64,000 nt of DNA from JAHOYW01 sp963664605 (GTDB lineage: Bacteria; Verrucomicrobiota; Lentisphaeria; Victivallales; Victivallaceae): assembly GCA_963664605.1 (NCBI GenBank), contig OY761536.1, forward strand, positions 1,736,001-1,800,000, read 5' to 3'. Below the pieces are notes generated by a model. The model was not told the DNA's origin, searched no databases, and was given only the letters and a program-made list of their open reading frames with translations. How positions within the stretch are numbered: the first letter of the stretch is position 1; the number at the start of each line of letters is the position of its first letter. A program made the translations under genes and the position numbers. Below, one piece after another: positions 18,258-27,481 of the stretch.

Positions 18258-18382
18258 TCAAAAGTGGTGGTCTTCCCGTCGCAAGTGGAACTTACAAGCT
18301 GGCTTGAAGCATCGTACTTGAAAGTAGTAACCTTACCGTCAATGGTTTTAGAGAGCATATTTCCGGCAGGATCATATTTATA
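18254..18382 (-). pseudogene. remnant of a YD-repeat/RHS-family protein gene
   Basis: The minus strand encodes 43 residues without a stop, containing YKYDPAGNMLSKTIDGKV then TTFKYDASSQLVSSTCDG. These are two and a half YD repeats (Y-D-x-x-G/S-x-L pattern) as in RHS and teneurin-like toxins. An in-frame stop lies immediately upstream and no start or rest of the gene is present, so only a scar is left. Downstream it runs into the AraC fragment. Confidence 0.72.
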
Positions 18383-18394
18383 CTAAGGGATGTG

Positions 18395-18697
18395 TTCATT
18401 ATATTATAATCCCAATTTACCAAAAATATACATTAAAATATAAATAAGAATAAGGTAAAAGAGAAAAGCTGGTAATTTTTCATTTAATTTTACATTTAAA
18501 TTTTTTTTATTCATAATTATTCAAACCTAAAGCCGTAAAGCTTTTTTGGTATTCCTTTATTGTTTAATTTTATCATAAAGGAAGAATACCGCGAGATAGA
18601 AGCAGACTTGAGCTAAAAATTGCTGATGTTATCGGAACCATCCGGAGGATGAAAGTTAATCGGTTTCCTTTTTTCATTAAAGCTGAGGTACAAATTA
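18395..18697. other. AT-rich intergenic stretch without a recognisable gene
   Basis: No coding region or RNA gene is evident. It contains an imperfect hairpin: GGTATTCCTTTAT (18548-18560) against ATAAAGGAAGAATACC (18575-18590), with a 3-base bulge. The stretch probably belongs to the same decayed region as the adjacent AraC and YD-repeat fragments. Confidence 0.5.
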
Positions 18698-18738
18698 TAA
18701 AAAAAAGCCCCGGTGAAAATTTCCACCAGGGCTTTTAT
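18698..18738 (-). terminator. intrinsic terminator of the PFOR gene
   Basis: The arms AAAAGCCC-GGTG and CACC-GGGCTTTT (18703-18736, one mismatch in the stem) form a hairpin. On the minus strand it is followed by a run of T residues. It lies 10 bp beyond the PFOR stop codon. Confidence 0.85.
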
Positions 18739-18748
18739 TTTAATATGA

Positions 18749-21700
18749 TTACATGACTTCGCCTAAGCTTTTCAGGAATGCCATGCGTTTTTTAGCATCT
18801 GCTTCTGCGGCTGCAAAGAGAGCTTCAGCTTCTTCCGGAGCTGTTTTGAACAGCGCAGTGTAACGACGTTCGCTGCGGATAAATTCCTGGAAGTCGCCGC
18901 TAGGTTCTTTGCTTTCCCATTTGAACGGTTTTTCGTTCGCCGGATTATAACGGTAGAGAGGCCAGTAACCGCAATCAACGGCACGTTTTTCCTCAACCTG
19001 GCTTTTCATCATATTGATACCATGCGCAATACATGGAGAGTAAGCCATAATCAATGAAGGCCCGTTAAATGCTTCAGCTTCTTTCATAACCTGTAATGTC
19101 TGGTTACGGTTTGCACCCATTGCGATAGAGGCAACATATACATTACCGTAGGTCATGCACATGAATCCGAGGTTCTTTTTAGTGAAACGCATACCGGCGT
19201 TAGCAAATTTTGCAACCGCGCCGATAGGAGTCGCTTTAGAAGCCTGTCCGCCAGTATTGGAATATACTTCTGTATCCAGAACAAGAATATTAACATTACG
19301 TCCTGAAGCCATTACGTGGTCGAGTCCACCGTAACCGATGTCGTATGCCCAGCCGTCACCACCTATGATCCAAAGTGATTTTTCAACGAAATAATCTTTC
19401 AGTTCAATTACTTTTTTCAGGACAGGTTTGCTTTCAGGAGAAGCTTCTGAAAGAGCCGCTTCCAAAAGGGAGCCGATAGCGCGTTGAGAAACAAGCGCTT
19501 CCTGTTCTACACTGTCCCACAATTCCAAACCTTTCTTCAAGGCGGCGGTCAAATCAGCAGTAGTACCGAGCTCTAGCAGGCGCTCAACATTGACTTTGAG
19601 TTGAGCACGGTTGTTATCAACCCCTAGACGCATACCAAGGCCATACTCAGCATTGTCTTCGAATAATGAGTTACCCCATGACGGCCCATTGCCTTCCTTG
19701 GTTTTGCAATATGGTATTGTCGGGAAGGTTCCGCCGTAGATCGAAGAGCAGCCAGTTGCGTTAGCGGCAAGCATACGTTCACCAAATAACTGGCTGACGA
19801 GCTTAACATAAGGAGTTTCACCGCAACCCGCGCAAGCGCCGCTGAATTCGAATAACGGTTTCAGGAATTGAGATCCTTTAACATTGTCAGGGCTGATTCC
19901 GTCAAGAACATTGTCAGGAAGTTCTTCGAAGAATTTAGCATTTTCGACTTGTCCCTGTTCGCGAGCTGAGTCCAGAGATTCAAACTTAAGTGCTTTTTCT
20001 TTAGCAGGACAAGTTTCAATACAAACTCCGCAACCGGTACAGTCTTCAGCATAAACCTGAATACGATATTCGAGATCGCGTTCATTTTTAGTTTTAGATT
20101 TTAAGGTGTTGAAGTTTGCGGGTTTGTCTTTCAAATCTTTAGGATCGATTTGTTTCGCGCGGATTACTGCGTGCGGGCAAGACATAACACATTGATTACA
20201 TTGAATACAGTTTTCAGCAATCCATTCTGGAACATGCGGTGCTACGCCGCGTTTTTCAAGACAGGTTGTGCCACTTGGCAAGGTTCCGTCGATTGACATT
20301 TTTGAAACTGGGATATCATCACCTTTGAGGTGCATGATCGGCAGGATGATATCTTTAGCAAATGAATCCGCATTGTCACCAATGAGCTGAGGTGGAACGA
20401 ATGAGCTTTTGATATCAGCTTTAGAAGCGGGAACTTTGACTTGCTCAAGGGCAGCCAGGGAGTTATCAACAGCTTGCCAGTTCATTTTTACGATATCATC
20501 ACCTTTCTTTTTAAAGGTCTTTTCAATCGCTTTTTTGATATATTTGATTGCGTCATCCTGCGGTATGATATTTGCCAGAGCAAAGAAACATACCTGCATT
20601 ACAGTATTAACGCGGCTCCCCAAACCGACTTTCTGGGCGATTTCAAGAGCGTTAATATTGTAGAATTTGATTTTTTTATCAATAATGGTTTCCTGCATTT
20701 CACGAGTCAGGTGATTGAAAACATCATCACTTTCATATTCAGAGTTAAGCAGGAATACGCCGCCTTCTTTTAAACTTCCGATCATGTCATAGCGGCCGAT
20801 ATATGCGGCTTGGTGACATGCTACGAAATCAGGGGAGGTGATTGTGTATTCAGACTGAATCGGATTATCTCCGAAACGTAAGTGGGAGATTGTAATTCCA
20901 CCGGATTTTTTAGAATCATAAACAAAATATGCCTGAGCATATTTATCAGTGTTGTCGCCAATGATCTTGATGGAGTTTTTATTCGCCCCGACAGTACCGT
21001 CAGAACCTAATCCCCAGAACATGCATTGAATAGTTCCTGATGGAGCGGTGAATATGTCTTCATCAACTTTCAATGACAGATTGGTTACATCATCATCAAT
21101 ACCGACAGTAAAGTTGCTGGTGCAGGCACCGTCAAGATGCTTGTAGATAGCGTTGATCATGCTTGGAGTGAATTCTTTAGAAGATAATCCGTAACGACCG
21201 CCAATGACTGTGATATCTTTGCCTGCAAGAGCAGCTTTGACATCAATGAATAAAGGTTCGCCAAGCGCGCCCGGTTCTTTGGTGCGGTCAAGAACTGCAA
21301 TTTTCTTGCAAGTGGAAGGAATAGCGTCGATAAAGGCATCAACAGAAAATGGACGATAAAGACGAACTTTTATCATACCGACTTTTTCGCCTTTAGATGT
21401 AAGGTAATCGATAGTTTCGTGAATAGTTTCACAGCCGGATCCCATGGCAATGATGACTTTTTCCGCGTCAGGAGCTCCGACATAATCGAAGAGATGATAT
21501 TCACGGCCGACTAATTTACCGACTTGATCCATATATTTTTGGACAAGAGCAGGTAATTCGTCGTAGTATTTATTTACAGTTTCACGTCCCTGGAAGTAAA
21601 CATCAGGGTTTTGAGCAGCTACTTTGATTATTGAGTTTTCAGGACGCATGCCGCGTGCGCGGAAGTCTTCGACATAATTCATGTTGAGAAGACCTTTCAT

Positions 21701-22270
21701 GTCCTCATAATCAGTTAATTCAACTTTAGCAATTTCATGTGAGGTGCGGAAACCGTCAAAGAAATTAACAAATGGTATTTTACCTTCGAGAGTAGCCAGA
21801 TGGGAAACTATCGCTAAGTCATGAGTTTCCTGGATTGAGTTTGCAGCCATCAATGCGAAACCGGTATTACGTACAGACATTACATCTGAGTGGTCTCCAA
21901 AAATTGATAATGACTGAGCTGCCAGAGAACGAGCTGATACATGGAATACGCACGGAATCATTTCCCCGGCGATTTTGTGCATATTAGGAATCATGAGTAA
22001 TAATCCCTGTGACGCCGTGAAAGTAGTAGTCATTGCGCCGGCGCTGAGAGAACCGTGAACAGCTCCTGCCGCACCTGCTTCAGATTGCATTTCAACAACA
22101 TTTACTTTTTGTCCAAACATATTCTCAGTATTTACACTTGCCCATGTGTCAGCATATTCCCCCATAGGAGAAGATGGAGTAATTGGGTAAATCGCGGACA
22201 CCTCGCTGAACGCGTAGGCGACATAAGCGGCGGCGTAATTACCGTCGATTGTCATCATTTTCTTTGCCAT
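18749..22270 (-). CDS. nifJ: pyruvate:ferredoxin (flavodoxin) oxidoreductase
   Basis: This homodimeric enzyme oxidatively decarboxylates pyruvate to acetyl-CoA and CO2, reducing ferredoxin or flavodoxin; it is typical of anaerobic metabolism. The 1173-residue single-chain form has all domains in order. The N-terminal pyrimidine-binding domain starts with AIYPITPSSPMGEYADTW. Two [4Fe-4S] motifs follow (CIQCNQCVMSCP and CTGCGVCIETCP), then an extra cluster ligand in GACAGCGETPY. The TPP pyrophosphate domain contains GGDGWAYDIGYGGLDHV and the ending DTEVYSNTGGQASKATP. A GGAGG site precedes the start. It is transcribed alone, with its own terminator; a small ferredoxin at 30125 could be its electron acceptor. 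Confidence 0.97.
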   Translation of the reverse strand: MAKKMMTIDGNYAAAYVAYAFSEVSAIYPITPSSPMGEYADTWASVNTENMFGQKVNVVEMQSEAGAAGAVHGSLSAGAMTTTFTASQGLLLMIPNMHKIAGEMIPCVFHVSARSLAAQSLSIFGDHSDVMSVRNTGFALMAANSIQETHDLAIVSHLATLEGKIPFVNFFDGFRTSHEIAKVELTDYEDMKGLLNMNYVEDFRARGMRPENSIIKVAAQNPDVYFQGRETVNKYYDELPALVQKYMDQVGKLVGREYHLFDYVGAPDAEKVIIAMGSGCETIHETIDYLTSKGEKVGMIKVRLYRPFSVDAFIDAIPSTCKKIAVLDRTKEPGALGEPLFIDVKAALAGKDITVIGGRYGLSSKEFTPSMINAIYKHLDGACTSNFTVGIDDDVTNLSLKVDEDIFTAPSGTIQCMFWGLGSDGTVGANKNSIKIIGDNTDKYAQAYFVYDSKKSGGITISHLRFGDNPIQSEYTITSPDFVACHQAAYIGRYDMIGSLKEGGVFLLNSEYESDDVFNHLTREMQETIIDKKIKFYNINALEIAQKVGLGSRVNTVMQVCFFALANIIPQDDAIKYIKKAIEKTFKKKGDDIVKMNWQAVDNSLAALEQVKVPASKADIKSSFVPPQLIGDNADSFAKDIILPIMHLKGDDIPVSKMSIDGTLPSGTTCLEKRGVAPHVPEWIAENCIQCNQCVMSCPHAVIRAKQIDPKDLKDKPANFNTLKSKTKNERDLEYRIQVYAEDCTGCGVCIETCPAKEKALKFESLDSAREQGQVENAKFFEELPDNVLDGISPDNVKGSQFLKPLFEFSGACAGCGETPYVKLVSQLFGERMLAANATGCSSIYGGTFPTIPYCKTKEGNGPSWGNSLFEDNAEYGLGMRLGVDNNRAQLKVNVERLLELGTTADLTAALKKGLELWDSVEQEALVSQRAIGSLLEAALSEASPESKPVLKKVIELKDYFVEKSLWIIGGDGWAYDIGYGGLDHVMASGRNVNILVLDTEVYSNTGGQASKATPIGAVAKFANAGMRFTKKNLGFMCMTYGNVYVASIAMGANRNQTLQVMKEAEAFNGPSLIMAYSPCIAHGINMMKSQVEEKRAVDCGYWPLYRYNPANEKPFKWESKEPSGDFQEFIRSERRYTALFKTAPEEAEALFAAAEADAKKRMAFLKSLGEVM

Positions 22271-22318
22271 TCTTTTTGACCTCCGTAGTCGATAAAAAAT
22301 TCATAATCCAGACTGTGT

Positions 22319-22348
22319 TATATAGTCGGGACTGCTAAATTATGACAA
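22319..22348 (-). promoter_or_regulatory. possible sigma-70-type promoter of the PFOR gene
   Basis: On the minus strand TTGTCA (22348-22343) is separated by 18 bp from TATATA (22324-22319), upstream of the PFOR ribosome site. The surrounding 250 bp (22271-22520) has no gene. An ACAAGG/CCTTGT palindrome (22345-22362) overlaps the -35 hexamer and could be an operator. Confidence 0.4.
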
Positions 22349-22520
22349 GGTGTATCCCTTGTTTTTTTGTTAATTCAAAATGGATTACCAAATTTACACT
22401 AAATAAAACAAAAATCAATAAAATAAATATAAAAATATCTAATTAATATAAAAATATCACAAAAGCATTAAGATAAGAGGATATTTCCGCTAAAAACTTC
22501 AATGAAAAAAAGAGTAAAAG

Positions 22521-24332
22521 TTATCTATTATATGTACTTAAATTTTTAATTTTTCCGGAAGATTTGATTAAAATATAATCATCACACAGGTTTTCATGCG
22601 CAAGCATTTTAATTTTGCAATATTTAAGTATACGTGAGGTTTCTTTTTTATTGCGCAGAGCCTTGAGCTGATTACTGGTAATTATAATAAAATTATCTTT
22701 GCCTGACGATAAAGCTTTTTCAAATGCTGCAGCGCCGAATATTACTGGAATATAGCGTTTCCCATAAAATGGTATTGAGCCGCGTAAGGTTTCGCATCCT
22801 CCATAGATATAAAGATTTTTGTTTCCCACTTTGTTAAATACATCTTTTGCTAAATTAATATGGCACTTTCTGCCCAAACCTGTTATACTCATGATGTTTG
22901 GAGTGTTGAGCATTACGACAAGACATGTGAACATTGCAAAAATGATTAACAACCCCTGTGACAAACGTTCCTTTATGATGCATATAAGCCCTGTGATAAA
23001 AGACAGAAGCATCCAGATTATTACAGTAAATATATAAATTTCAGGAGATAGCGGCGCAAGAGCAAATGAGGCGATCCCGATTGGAAGAACGAGCAACGCA
23101 AACCATAAAAGCCCCATAAAGACCGTGTCTGTGATTTTCAACCTTTCATCAAACCAGGCCGCGACCATAATCGCAATAGCGATGTAAGACGGTAAAATAT
23201 AGGTGACTTCTTTTATAGATGAAAAAGAAAGCAGGAATGCCGGCAGGAATGCCCATAAAAGAAAAATTAATACTATATCCTTTTGTTTGTCGTCAAGTGG
23301 ACTTTTTCTGCCGTTAAGCAGCAGCAGTAAAAAACTTTTTACAATAGTTTTCCTGCTTTTTGTTTTTCCTTTTATTTCTTCTGAATATGATATCCATGAG
23401 TGAGGCAGAACATCAAGTTTACGGAGAGCGTCCCAAAGAATAAGCGGAAGGAAGACAAAAGAGAACGCAAACATCACCGGAGCACGTTTCAGGTAGAAAT
23501 ACCATGGCGAGGCATTGCCTATATCTGCAAACACAAACTGGCTGTTCTTGAGTTTGAATTGAATATGAAAGAAACGCCCGACGGTGTTATTTATAAAATG
23601 TTCATGAAGAAAATCAATTCCGCCTTCGCGGTAAAAGAGGTAGATCCAAACTCCGACAGGAATTATAAATACCAGCATAGGGAGAGGAGAAAGCATGCTT
23701 TTGAGCAAATCCCAGCGTCGTCGGATCAGGATAAATACGCCGATCACAATGCCAATATGAAAAATTCCAATGAGGCCTTTAGTCAGGAAGGCTCCGGCGG
23801 ATGCAAAATAAAAAAGATATATAATCCATTTTTTATTTTTGCTTCCGGACCAGCACGCATAGTACATGAACAGACTTAAAGCTAAAGCACAGAACGCGCC
23901 GACGCCAATATCCGTAACTATAAAATGAGCGGTTCGATAAAACTGCGGCATCATAATAAGCAAAGCCGTTGCAAACACTGCCCGCCTTAAACCTCCCCAG
24001 AGATATCCAAGCTGGAAAGCAGCCCACAGCATAATGCAGCCAAGCAAAGCTGATATTAATCTGGCAGCTCCCGGGGTAATTCCGCCAATAGCATAAGACA
24101 AGGCAAGCATATCAAAGTATAGAGGAGGTTTTTCAACAAACGGCCTGCCGCATAAATGGGGAGTTATATAATTGCCGCTTACAAGTGTTTCCCTGGCGAT
24201 TTCCGCGATACGCGGTTCATCAGGTCCCCATAAGTAGGGATGAAAAACGTTAATAAGCATGGAAAATAGAATCGTTAGAATAAAAAGTAAAAGTATATTT
24301 TTATTGTTTTGACTTATATCTCCCCCCAGCAT
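22521..24332 (-). CDS. ArnT/PMT-like membrane glycosyltransferase (GT39/GT83-like)
   Basis: This 603-residue integral membrane protein has about 11-12 predicted hydrophobic segments. The first periplasmic loop reads YLWGPDEPRIAEIARE and then GRPFVEKPPLYF; the acidic DEPR site and the KPPLYF segment are typical of polyprenyl-phosphate-sugar-dependent transferases such as ArnT and protein O-mannosyltransferases. It would transfer a sugar or aminosugar from a lipid carrier to lipid A or a protein at the outer face of the inner membrane. An AAGGAG site precedes the ATG. It follows the amidohydrolase gene on the same strand after 77 bp. Confidence 0.82.
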   Translation of the reverse strand: MLGGDISQNNKNILLLFILTILFSMLINVFHPYLWGPDEPRIAEIARETLVSGNYITPHLCGRPFVEKPPLYFDMLALSYAIGGITPGAARLISALLGCIMLWAAFQLGYLWGGLRRAVFATALLIMMPQFYRTAHFIVTDIGVGAFCALALSLFMYYACWSGSKNKKWIIYLFYFASAGAFLTKGLIGIFHIGIVIGVFILIRRRWDLLKSMLSPLPMLVFIIPVGVWIYLFYREGGIDFLHEHFINNTVGRFFHIQFKLKNSQFVFADIGNASPWYFYLKRAPVMFAFSFVFLPLILWDALRKLDVLPHSWISYSEEIKGKTKSRKTIVKSFLLLLLNGRKSPLDDKQKDIVLIFLLWAFLPAFLLSFSSIKEVTYILPSYIAIAIMVAAWFDERLKITDTVFMGLLWFALLVLPIGIASFALAPLSPEIYIFTVIIWMLLSFITGLICIIKERLSQGLLIIFAMFTCLVVMLNTPNIMSITGLGRKCHINLAKDVFNKVGNKNLYIYGGCETLRGSIPFYGKRYIPVIFGAAAFEKALSSGKDNFIIITSNQLKALRNKKETSRILKYCKIKMLAHENLCDDYILIKSSGKIKNLSTYNR

Positions 24333-24409
24333 GCCACTCCTTCTTTTGAATAAATTTTTCTTCTAAAATACCTGAATAAAATAAGACATAAAACAGAGAA
24401 ATACAAATA

Positions 24410-25204
24410 TTAAATTTTAATATCCAGAAGTCCGGAAGCATTGAAGCCGAGAATTAAATCTTTTTCATTTTGGGTCAAGGGAAGCCTGCGAAAGTGTTTC
24501 AGGGCTTTGCTTTGATCACACCAGGGGCTGTCTGTCCCGAACAAAACGCGTTCCGCTCCATGATTGCGGATTATGCGGACAAGCTGTTCGTCATCCAACT
24601 TTCCTAAAGTAAATGCCAGGTCAAGGTAAACCGGCAGGCCGACGATAAGTTCTTCAACTTGATCCCACATGCCCCATGACCCCAGGTGTGCCAATACCAG
24701 TTTAAGTTTTTTAAAGCGTTGATGGAATGCTTTAAGACGGTGAGGATCGGAATGGTAGGGGGCTTCGAAAGAAATATCTTCACCGGTGTGGGTCAAAACA
24801 AAAAGATCACATTCAATACACGCTTCCCAAATCGGAAATAAGCTCTCATCATCAAAAGAAAAATTCTGAAATTCAGGGTGCATCTTTATGCCTTTAAGCC
24901 CCATTCCGGCAATTTGCGAGATTATTTTTGCCGGTTCTTTAGTCAGCGGATGTATGGAGCCCAATAAAAAAACCGGCGCTTGATTATTTATCTGTGCCCA
25001 CCTGTTTACCCCACGAACGTTGTCAGGGGTATTTGCGAGAGGCAGGGCAAGGGAATAATCAATTCCGGCTTTCTGCATTGATTCTATCAGAGCACTACGG
25101 GTACCGTTGGTAGCCGGAGCCATTTTTAGATCTTGCGTCGCTTTTTCTATCGCACGGCCAACTATTTTATCAGGATAATAGTGCGTGTGAAAATCAATTA
25201 CCAT
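24410..25204 (-). CDS. amidohydrolase-family metal-dependent hydrolase
   Basis: This 264-residue TIM-barrel protein of the Amidohydrolase_2 family begins with the metal-binding IDFHTHYYPD (HxH). Later conserved elements are GLKGIKMHPEFQ, VLTHTGED, LVLAHLGSWG and the terminal LFGTDSPWCDQ, which carries the catalytic Asp. The family covers decarboxylases and hydrolases of small aromatic or lactone substrates, so the substrate cannot be predicted. It starts 14 bp after the SDR gene stop with no clear ribosome site, suggesting coupled translation in a minus-strand operon. Confidence 0.82.
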   Translation of the reverse strand: MVIDFHTHYYPDKIVGRAIEKATQDLKMAPATNGTRSALIESMQKAGIDYSLALPLANTPDNVRGVNRWAQINNQAPVFLLGSIHPLTKEPAKIISQIAGMGLKGIKMHPEFQNFSFDDESLFPIWEACIECDLFVLTHTGEDISFEAPYHSDPHRLKAFHQRFKKLKLVLAHLGSWGMWDQVEELIVGLPVYLDLAFTLGKLDDEQLVRIIRNHGAERVLFGTDSPWCDQSKALKHFRRLPLTQNEKDLILGFNASGLLDIKI

Positions 25205-25218
25205 TTAACAATGTGATA

Positions 25219-26358
25219 TTAATCAGATGTTATTTGCTGAAGCCATTCCACATTTGGGAAGAAGTCATGGTAATAGGTCTTCATCATAGTTTTCAGCCCT
25301 TCCAGTCCAACAGGCCAGTCGAGAATTTCATCACCTGCTACTTCACGGACATTTTTCTGGTCAAAAACAATATCGGAAGAAAAATACGGGAGTAAATCAC
25401 CGAGAAAACGAGTCATAAGTTTTTCATCGCGTGTAGGATGATGGTTGTCTGCTCCAACAGAAAGGCTGCTGACTTTCAGTATTTCGCACATCGCCTCAAG
25501 TATCTCCAGAGTGGTAACCGGGCTGTCCCCTGTTATATGGAAAGCTTTTCCGCAAACAGGAGTCTGGAATAACTTGACAATAGCTTCTTGTATATAGTCA
25601 ATCGGTACGAAATAGATGTGCTTTGAAACTTCAGCGGAGAAATGTAAGTCCAAGTCAACATAACCTGTTGGGTCTTGACCGGTTTTCGAAGCAGTGTGCT
25701 TTTTGAGTTTAGCCATGAATTCAAGAATACGGTAAAATGCCAGAGCCCGGCGTATTTTGCCGTCTTTACGGCGTCCGATTATAATTGACGGGCGGTAAAT
25801 TGAAAATGGAATACCAGCACTTCTGACCAGCATTTCAGCTTTATATTTACTTTCTTCGTAAGGGTTATGGAAACCGGAATCAAGAGGATTATCTTCGATT
25901 GCAGTACCTTGCAGTTTACCAGCGATATAAGCGGTGCAGACATAATGCAGTTCTTTTATTTTTAAAAGTTTAGATAATTCAACAATGTTTTCAGTGCCAT
26001 GATAGTTTATCCGGTAAGTTTTCCCCTGAGGGTCTTTGCCAAGATTAACATCCGCGGCGCAATGGAATACTGTATCAACGCCGGCCAGTTCGGGCATAGA
26101 CGCGATTTCTTTCGGATCGATTTCCGCTATATCACCACCAATCACTGTGACTGCATTCAAAATCTTGTCAATATCTTCCGGGTGCTCATCCAGCTCACAT
26201 TGCTCACGTATAACACTTTCAACGCGCTCCGCGGCTGATTGCGTAGCATTAGCTCTGGTTAAAGCAACAATTTCAATGTCATCGCGCTCTTTTAACAAAC
26301 CTGTAACAAAAGCACTACCGACCAAGCCGGTTATCCCTGTAAGAAAAATCTTTGCCAT
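25219..26358 (-). CDS. extended SDR, thioester-reductase-like NAD(P)-binding protein
   Basis: This 379-residue protein has the N-terminal cofactor loop FLTGITGLVGSAFV, the HCAADVNLGK segment, and the active-site motif NPYEESKYKAEMLV (YxxxK). The length and the HCAADVN/RPSIIIGRRKDG pattern fit the male-sterility/thioester reductase-like group, which reduces acyl thioesters or modifies lipids, rather than the nucleotide-sugar epimerases. It heads a minus-strand unit with the amidohydrolase and the ArnT-like transferase. The substrate is not predictable. Confidence 0.75.
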   Translation of the reverse strand: MAKIFLTGITGLVGSAFVTGLLKERDDIEIVALTRANATQSAAERVESVIREQCELDEHPEDIDKILNAVTVIGGDIAEIDPKEIASMPELAGVDTVFHCAADVNLGKDPQGKTYRINYHGTENIVELSKLLKIKELHYVCTAYIAGKLQGTAIEDNPLDSGFHNPYEESKYKAEMLVRSAGIPFSIYRPSIIIGRRKDGKIRRALAFYRILEFMAKLKKHTASKTGQDPTGYVDLDLHFSAEVSKHIYFVPIDYIQEAIVKLFQTPVCGKAFHITGDSPVTTLEILEAMCEILKVSSLSVGADNHHPTRDEKLMTRFLGDLLPYFSSDIVFDQKNVREVAGDEILDWPVGLEGLKTMMKTYYHDFFPNVEWLQQITSD

Positions 26359-26686
26359 TATAGCCCCAATATTTTATTGATTTCTTATTAGTTTTTTATT
26401 AATTTTATATAAAAAAATGAATTACTGCAGCGTATTATTATTCGCGCAACAACTATTTGGTTACTTAAGATAAATACTTAACGCCTATATATTAGTCGAT
26501 TATATGAATATTACAAACAAAAAGCGATTTTTTTCGCTATCTTAATTCATATTTTTTGGAAAAACTTACTGGTATAAGAAAAAAATCAAGCTATCTTTTT
26601 TATAGTATGTTTAAATAGAACAGAATGGCAAAATCACGTATTTTGAACCTGAAAAATAAAAACAGACGGCTCGAGGAACTTTTTGT
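26359..26686. other. AT-rich divergent intergenic region
   Basis: This 328-bp gap lies between divergent genes, so it must hold promoters for both. AGCGA and TCGCT flank a T-run (about 26523-26537), a short hairpin. A GAGGA ribosome site just before 26687 sets the start of the exonuclease gene. No gene is seen. Confidence 0.5.
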
Positions 26687-27481
26687 ATGGATAATTTAAA
26701 ACTGGAAAAACCGTTAATATTTTTTGATTTGGAAACCACCGGGGTATCTGTTACAAGCGACCGGATTGTGGAGATATCCGTTGTTAAGGTGTTTCCTGAC
26801 GGAAATAGACAGGTGACTACACGGCGCATCAATCCCCAGATGCCGATTCCGGCAGGAGCAAGCGAAGTGCATGGTATTTACGACAAGGATGTCGAGAATG
26901 AGCCCGCTTTCGAACTTATTGCTGATAATCTTTTTAAATACTTTGGCGATTGTGATCTGGCTGGATACAATATTCTTAAATTTGACATCCCGCTGCTCAT
27001 ATCTGAGTTTAAACGCTGTAATTTGGATTTTTCAATGGAAGGCCGTCGGGTTGTCGATGCCTTTAATATTTTCTGCAAAAAATTTCCGCGCAACCTTGCG
27101 GGCGCCTATGAATTCTTTTGCGGGAAGACTATTGAAAACGCGCATAGCGCCGAAGCCGATACACTGGCAACTCTTGAAGTCCTGGAGGGGCAGTTAAAGA
27201 TGTATCCTGACTTGCCGCGAGATGTTACAGGGCTGGATGAATTTTGTGATATGAGCGATCCGGACGCAATTGATAAAAGCAACCGTTTTAAATGGCAGGG
27301 CGATCGTGTTATCGTTAATTTCGGTAAGAATTCGGGAACTCCCTTGCGCGATATATGTATAGACAATCCCGGATTTCTGCAATGGATAGTCAGGGCTGAT
27401 TTTCCTGATGATGTTAAGAAAGTAGCTTCGGACGCGCTCCGTGGAAAATTCCCCGAAAGGCCTGAAAAAAGTGATGCATAA
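26687..27481 (+). CDS. DnaQ-like 3'-5' exonuclease
   Basis: This 264-residue DEDD-superfamily exonuclease has ExoI FFDLETTGVSVTSDRIVEI (D and E of DxE), ExoII GYNILKFDIPLL (Asp) and ExoIII AHSAEADTLATLEVL (H and D of the DEDDh type). The C-terminal part (about residues 195-255; FGKNSGTPLRDICIDNPGFL) is an extra domain like that attached to exonuclease X-type proteins. It could proofread or degrade single-stranded DNA in repair. A GAGGA site precedes the start. Its last codons overlap the start of the next gene. Confidence 0.88.
   Translation: MDNLKLEKPLIFFDLETTGVSVTSDRIVEISVVKVFPDGNRQVTTRRINPQMPIPAGASEVHGIYDKDVENEPAFELIADNLFKYFGDCDLAGYNILKFDIPLLISEFKRCNLDFSMEGRRVVDAFNIFCKKFPRNLAGAYEFFCGKTIENAHSAEADTLATLEVLEGQLKMYPDLPRDVTGLDEFCDMSDPDAIDKSNRFKWQGDRVIVNFGKNSGTPLRDICIDNPGFLQWIVRADFPDDVKKVASDALRGKFPERPEKSDA

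Noticed and set aside
18548..18590. Imperfect inverted repeat as a possible miniature transposable element
   Set aside because: Arms are only 13-16 bp with a bulge, and no target duplication or second copy is seen in the window.
22345..22362. ACAAGG-CCTTGT hairpin followed by T-run on the plus strand, like a terminator
   Set aside because: There is no plus-strand gene upstream; it lies in the PFOR promoter region, so an operator or chance is more likely.
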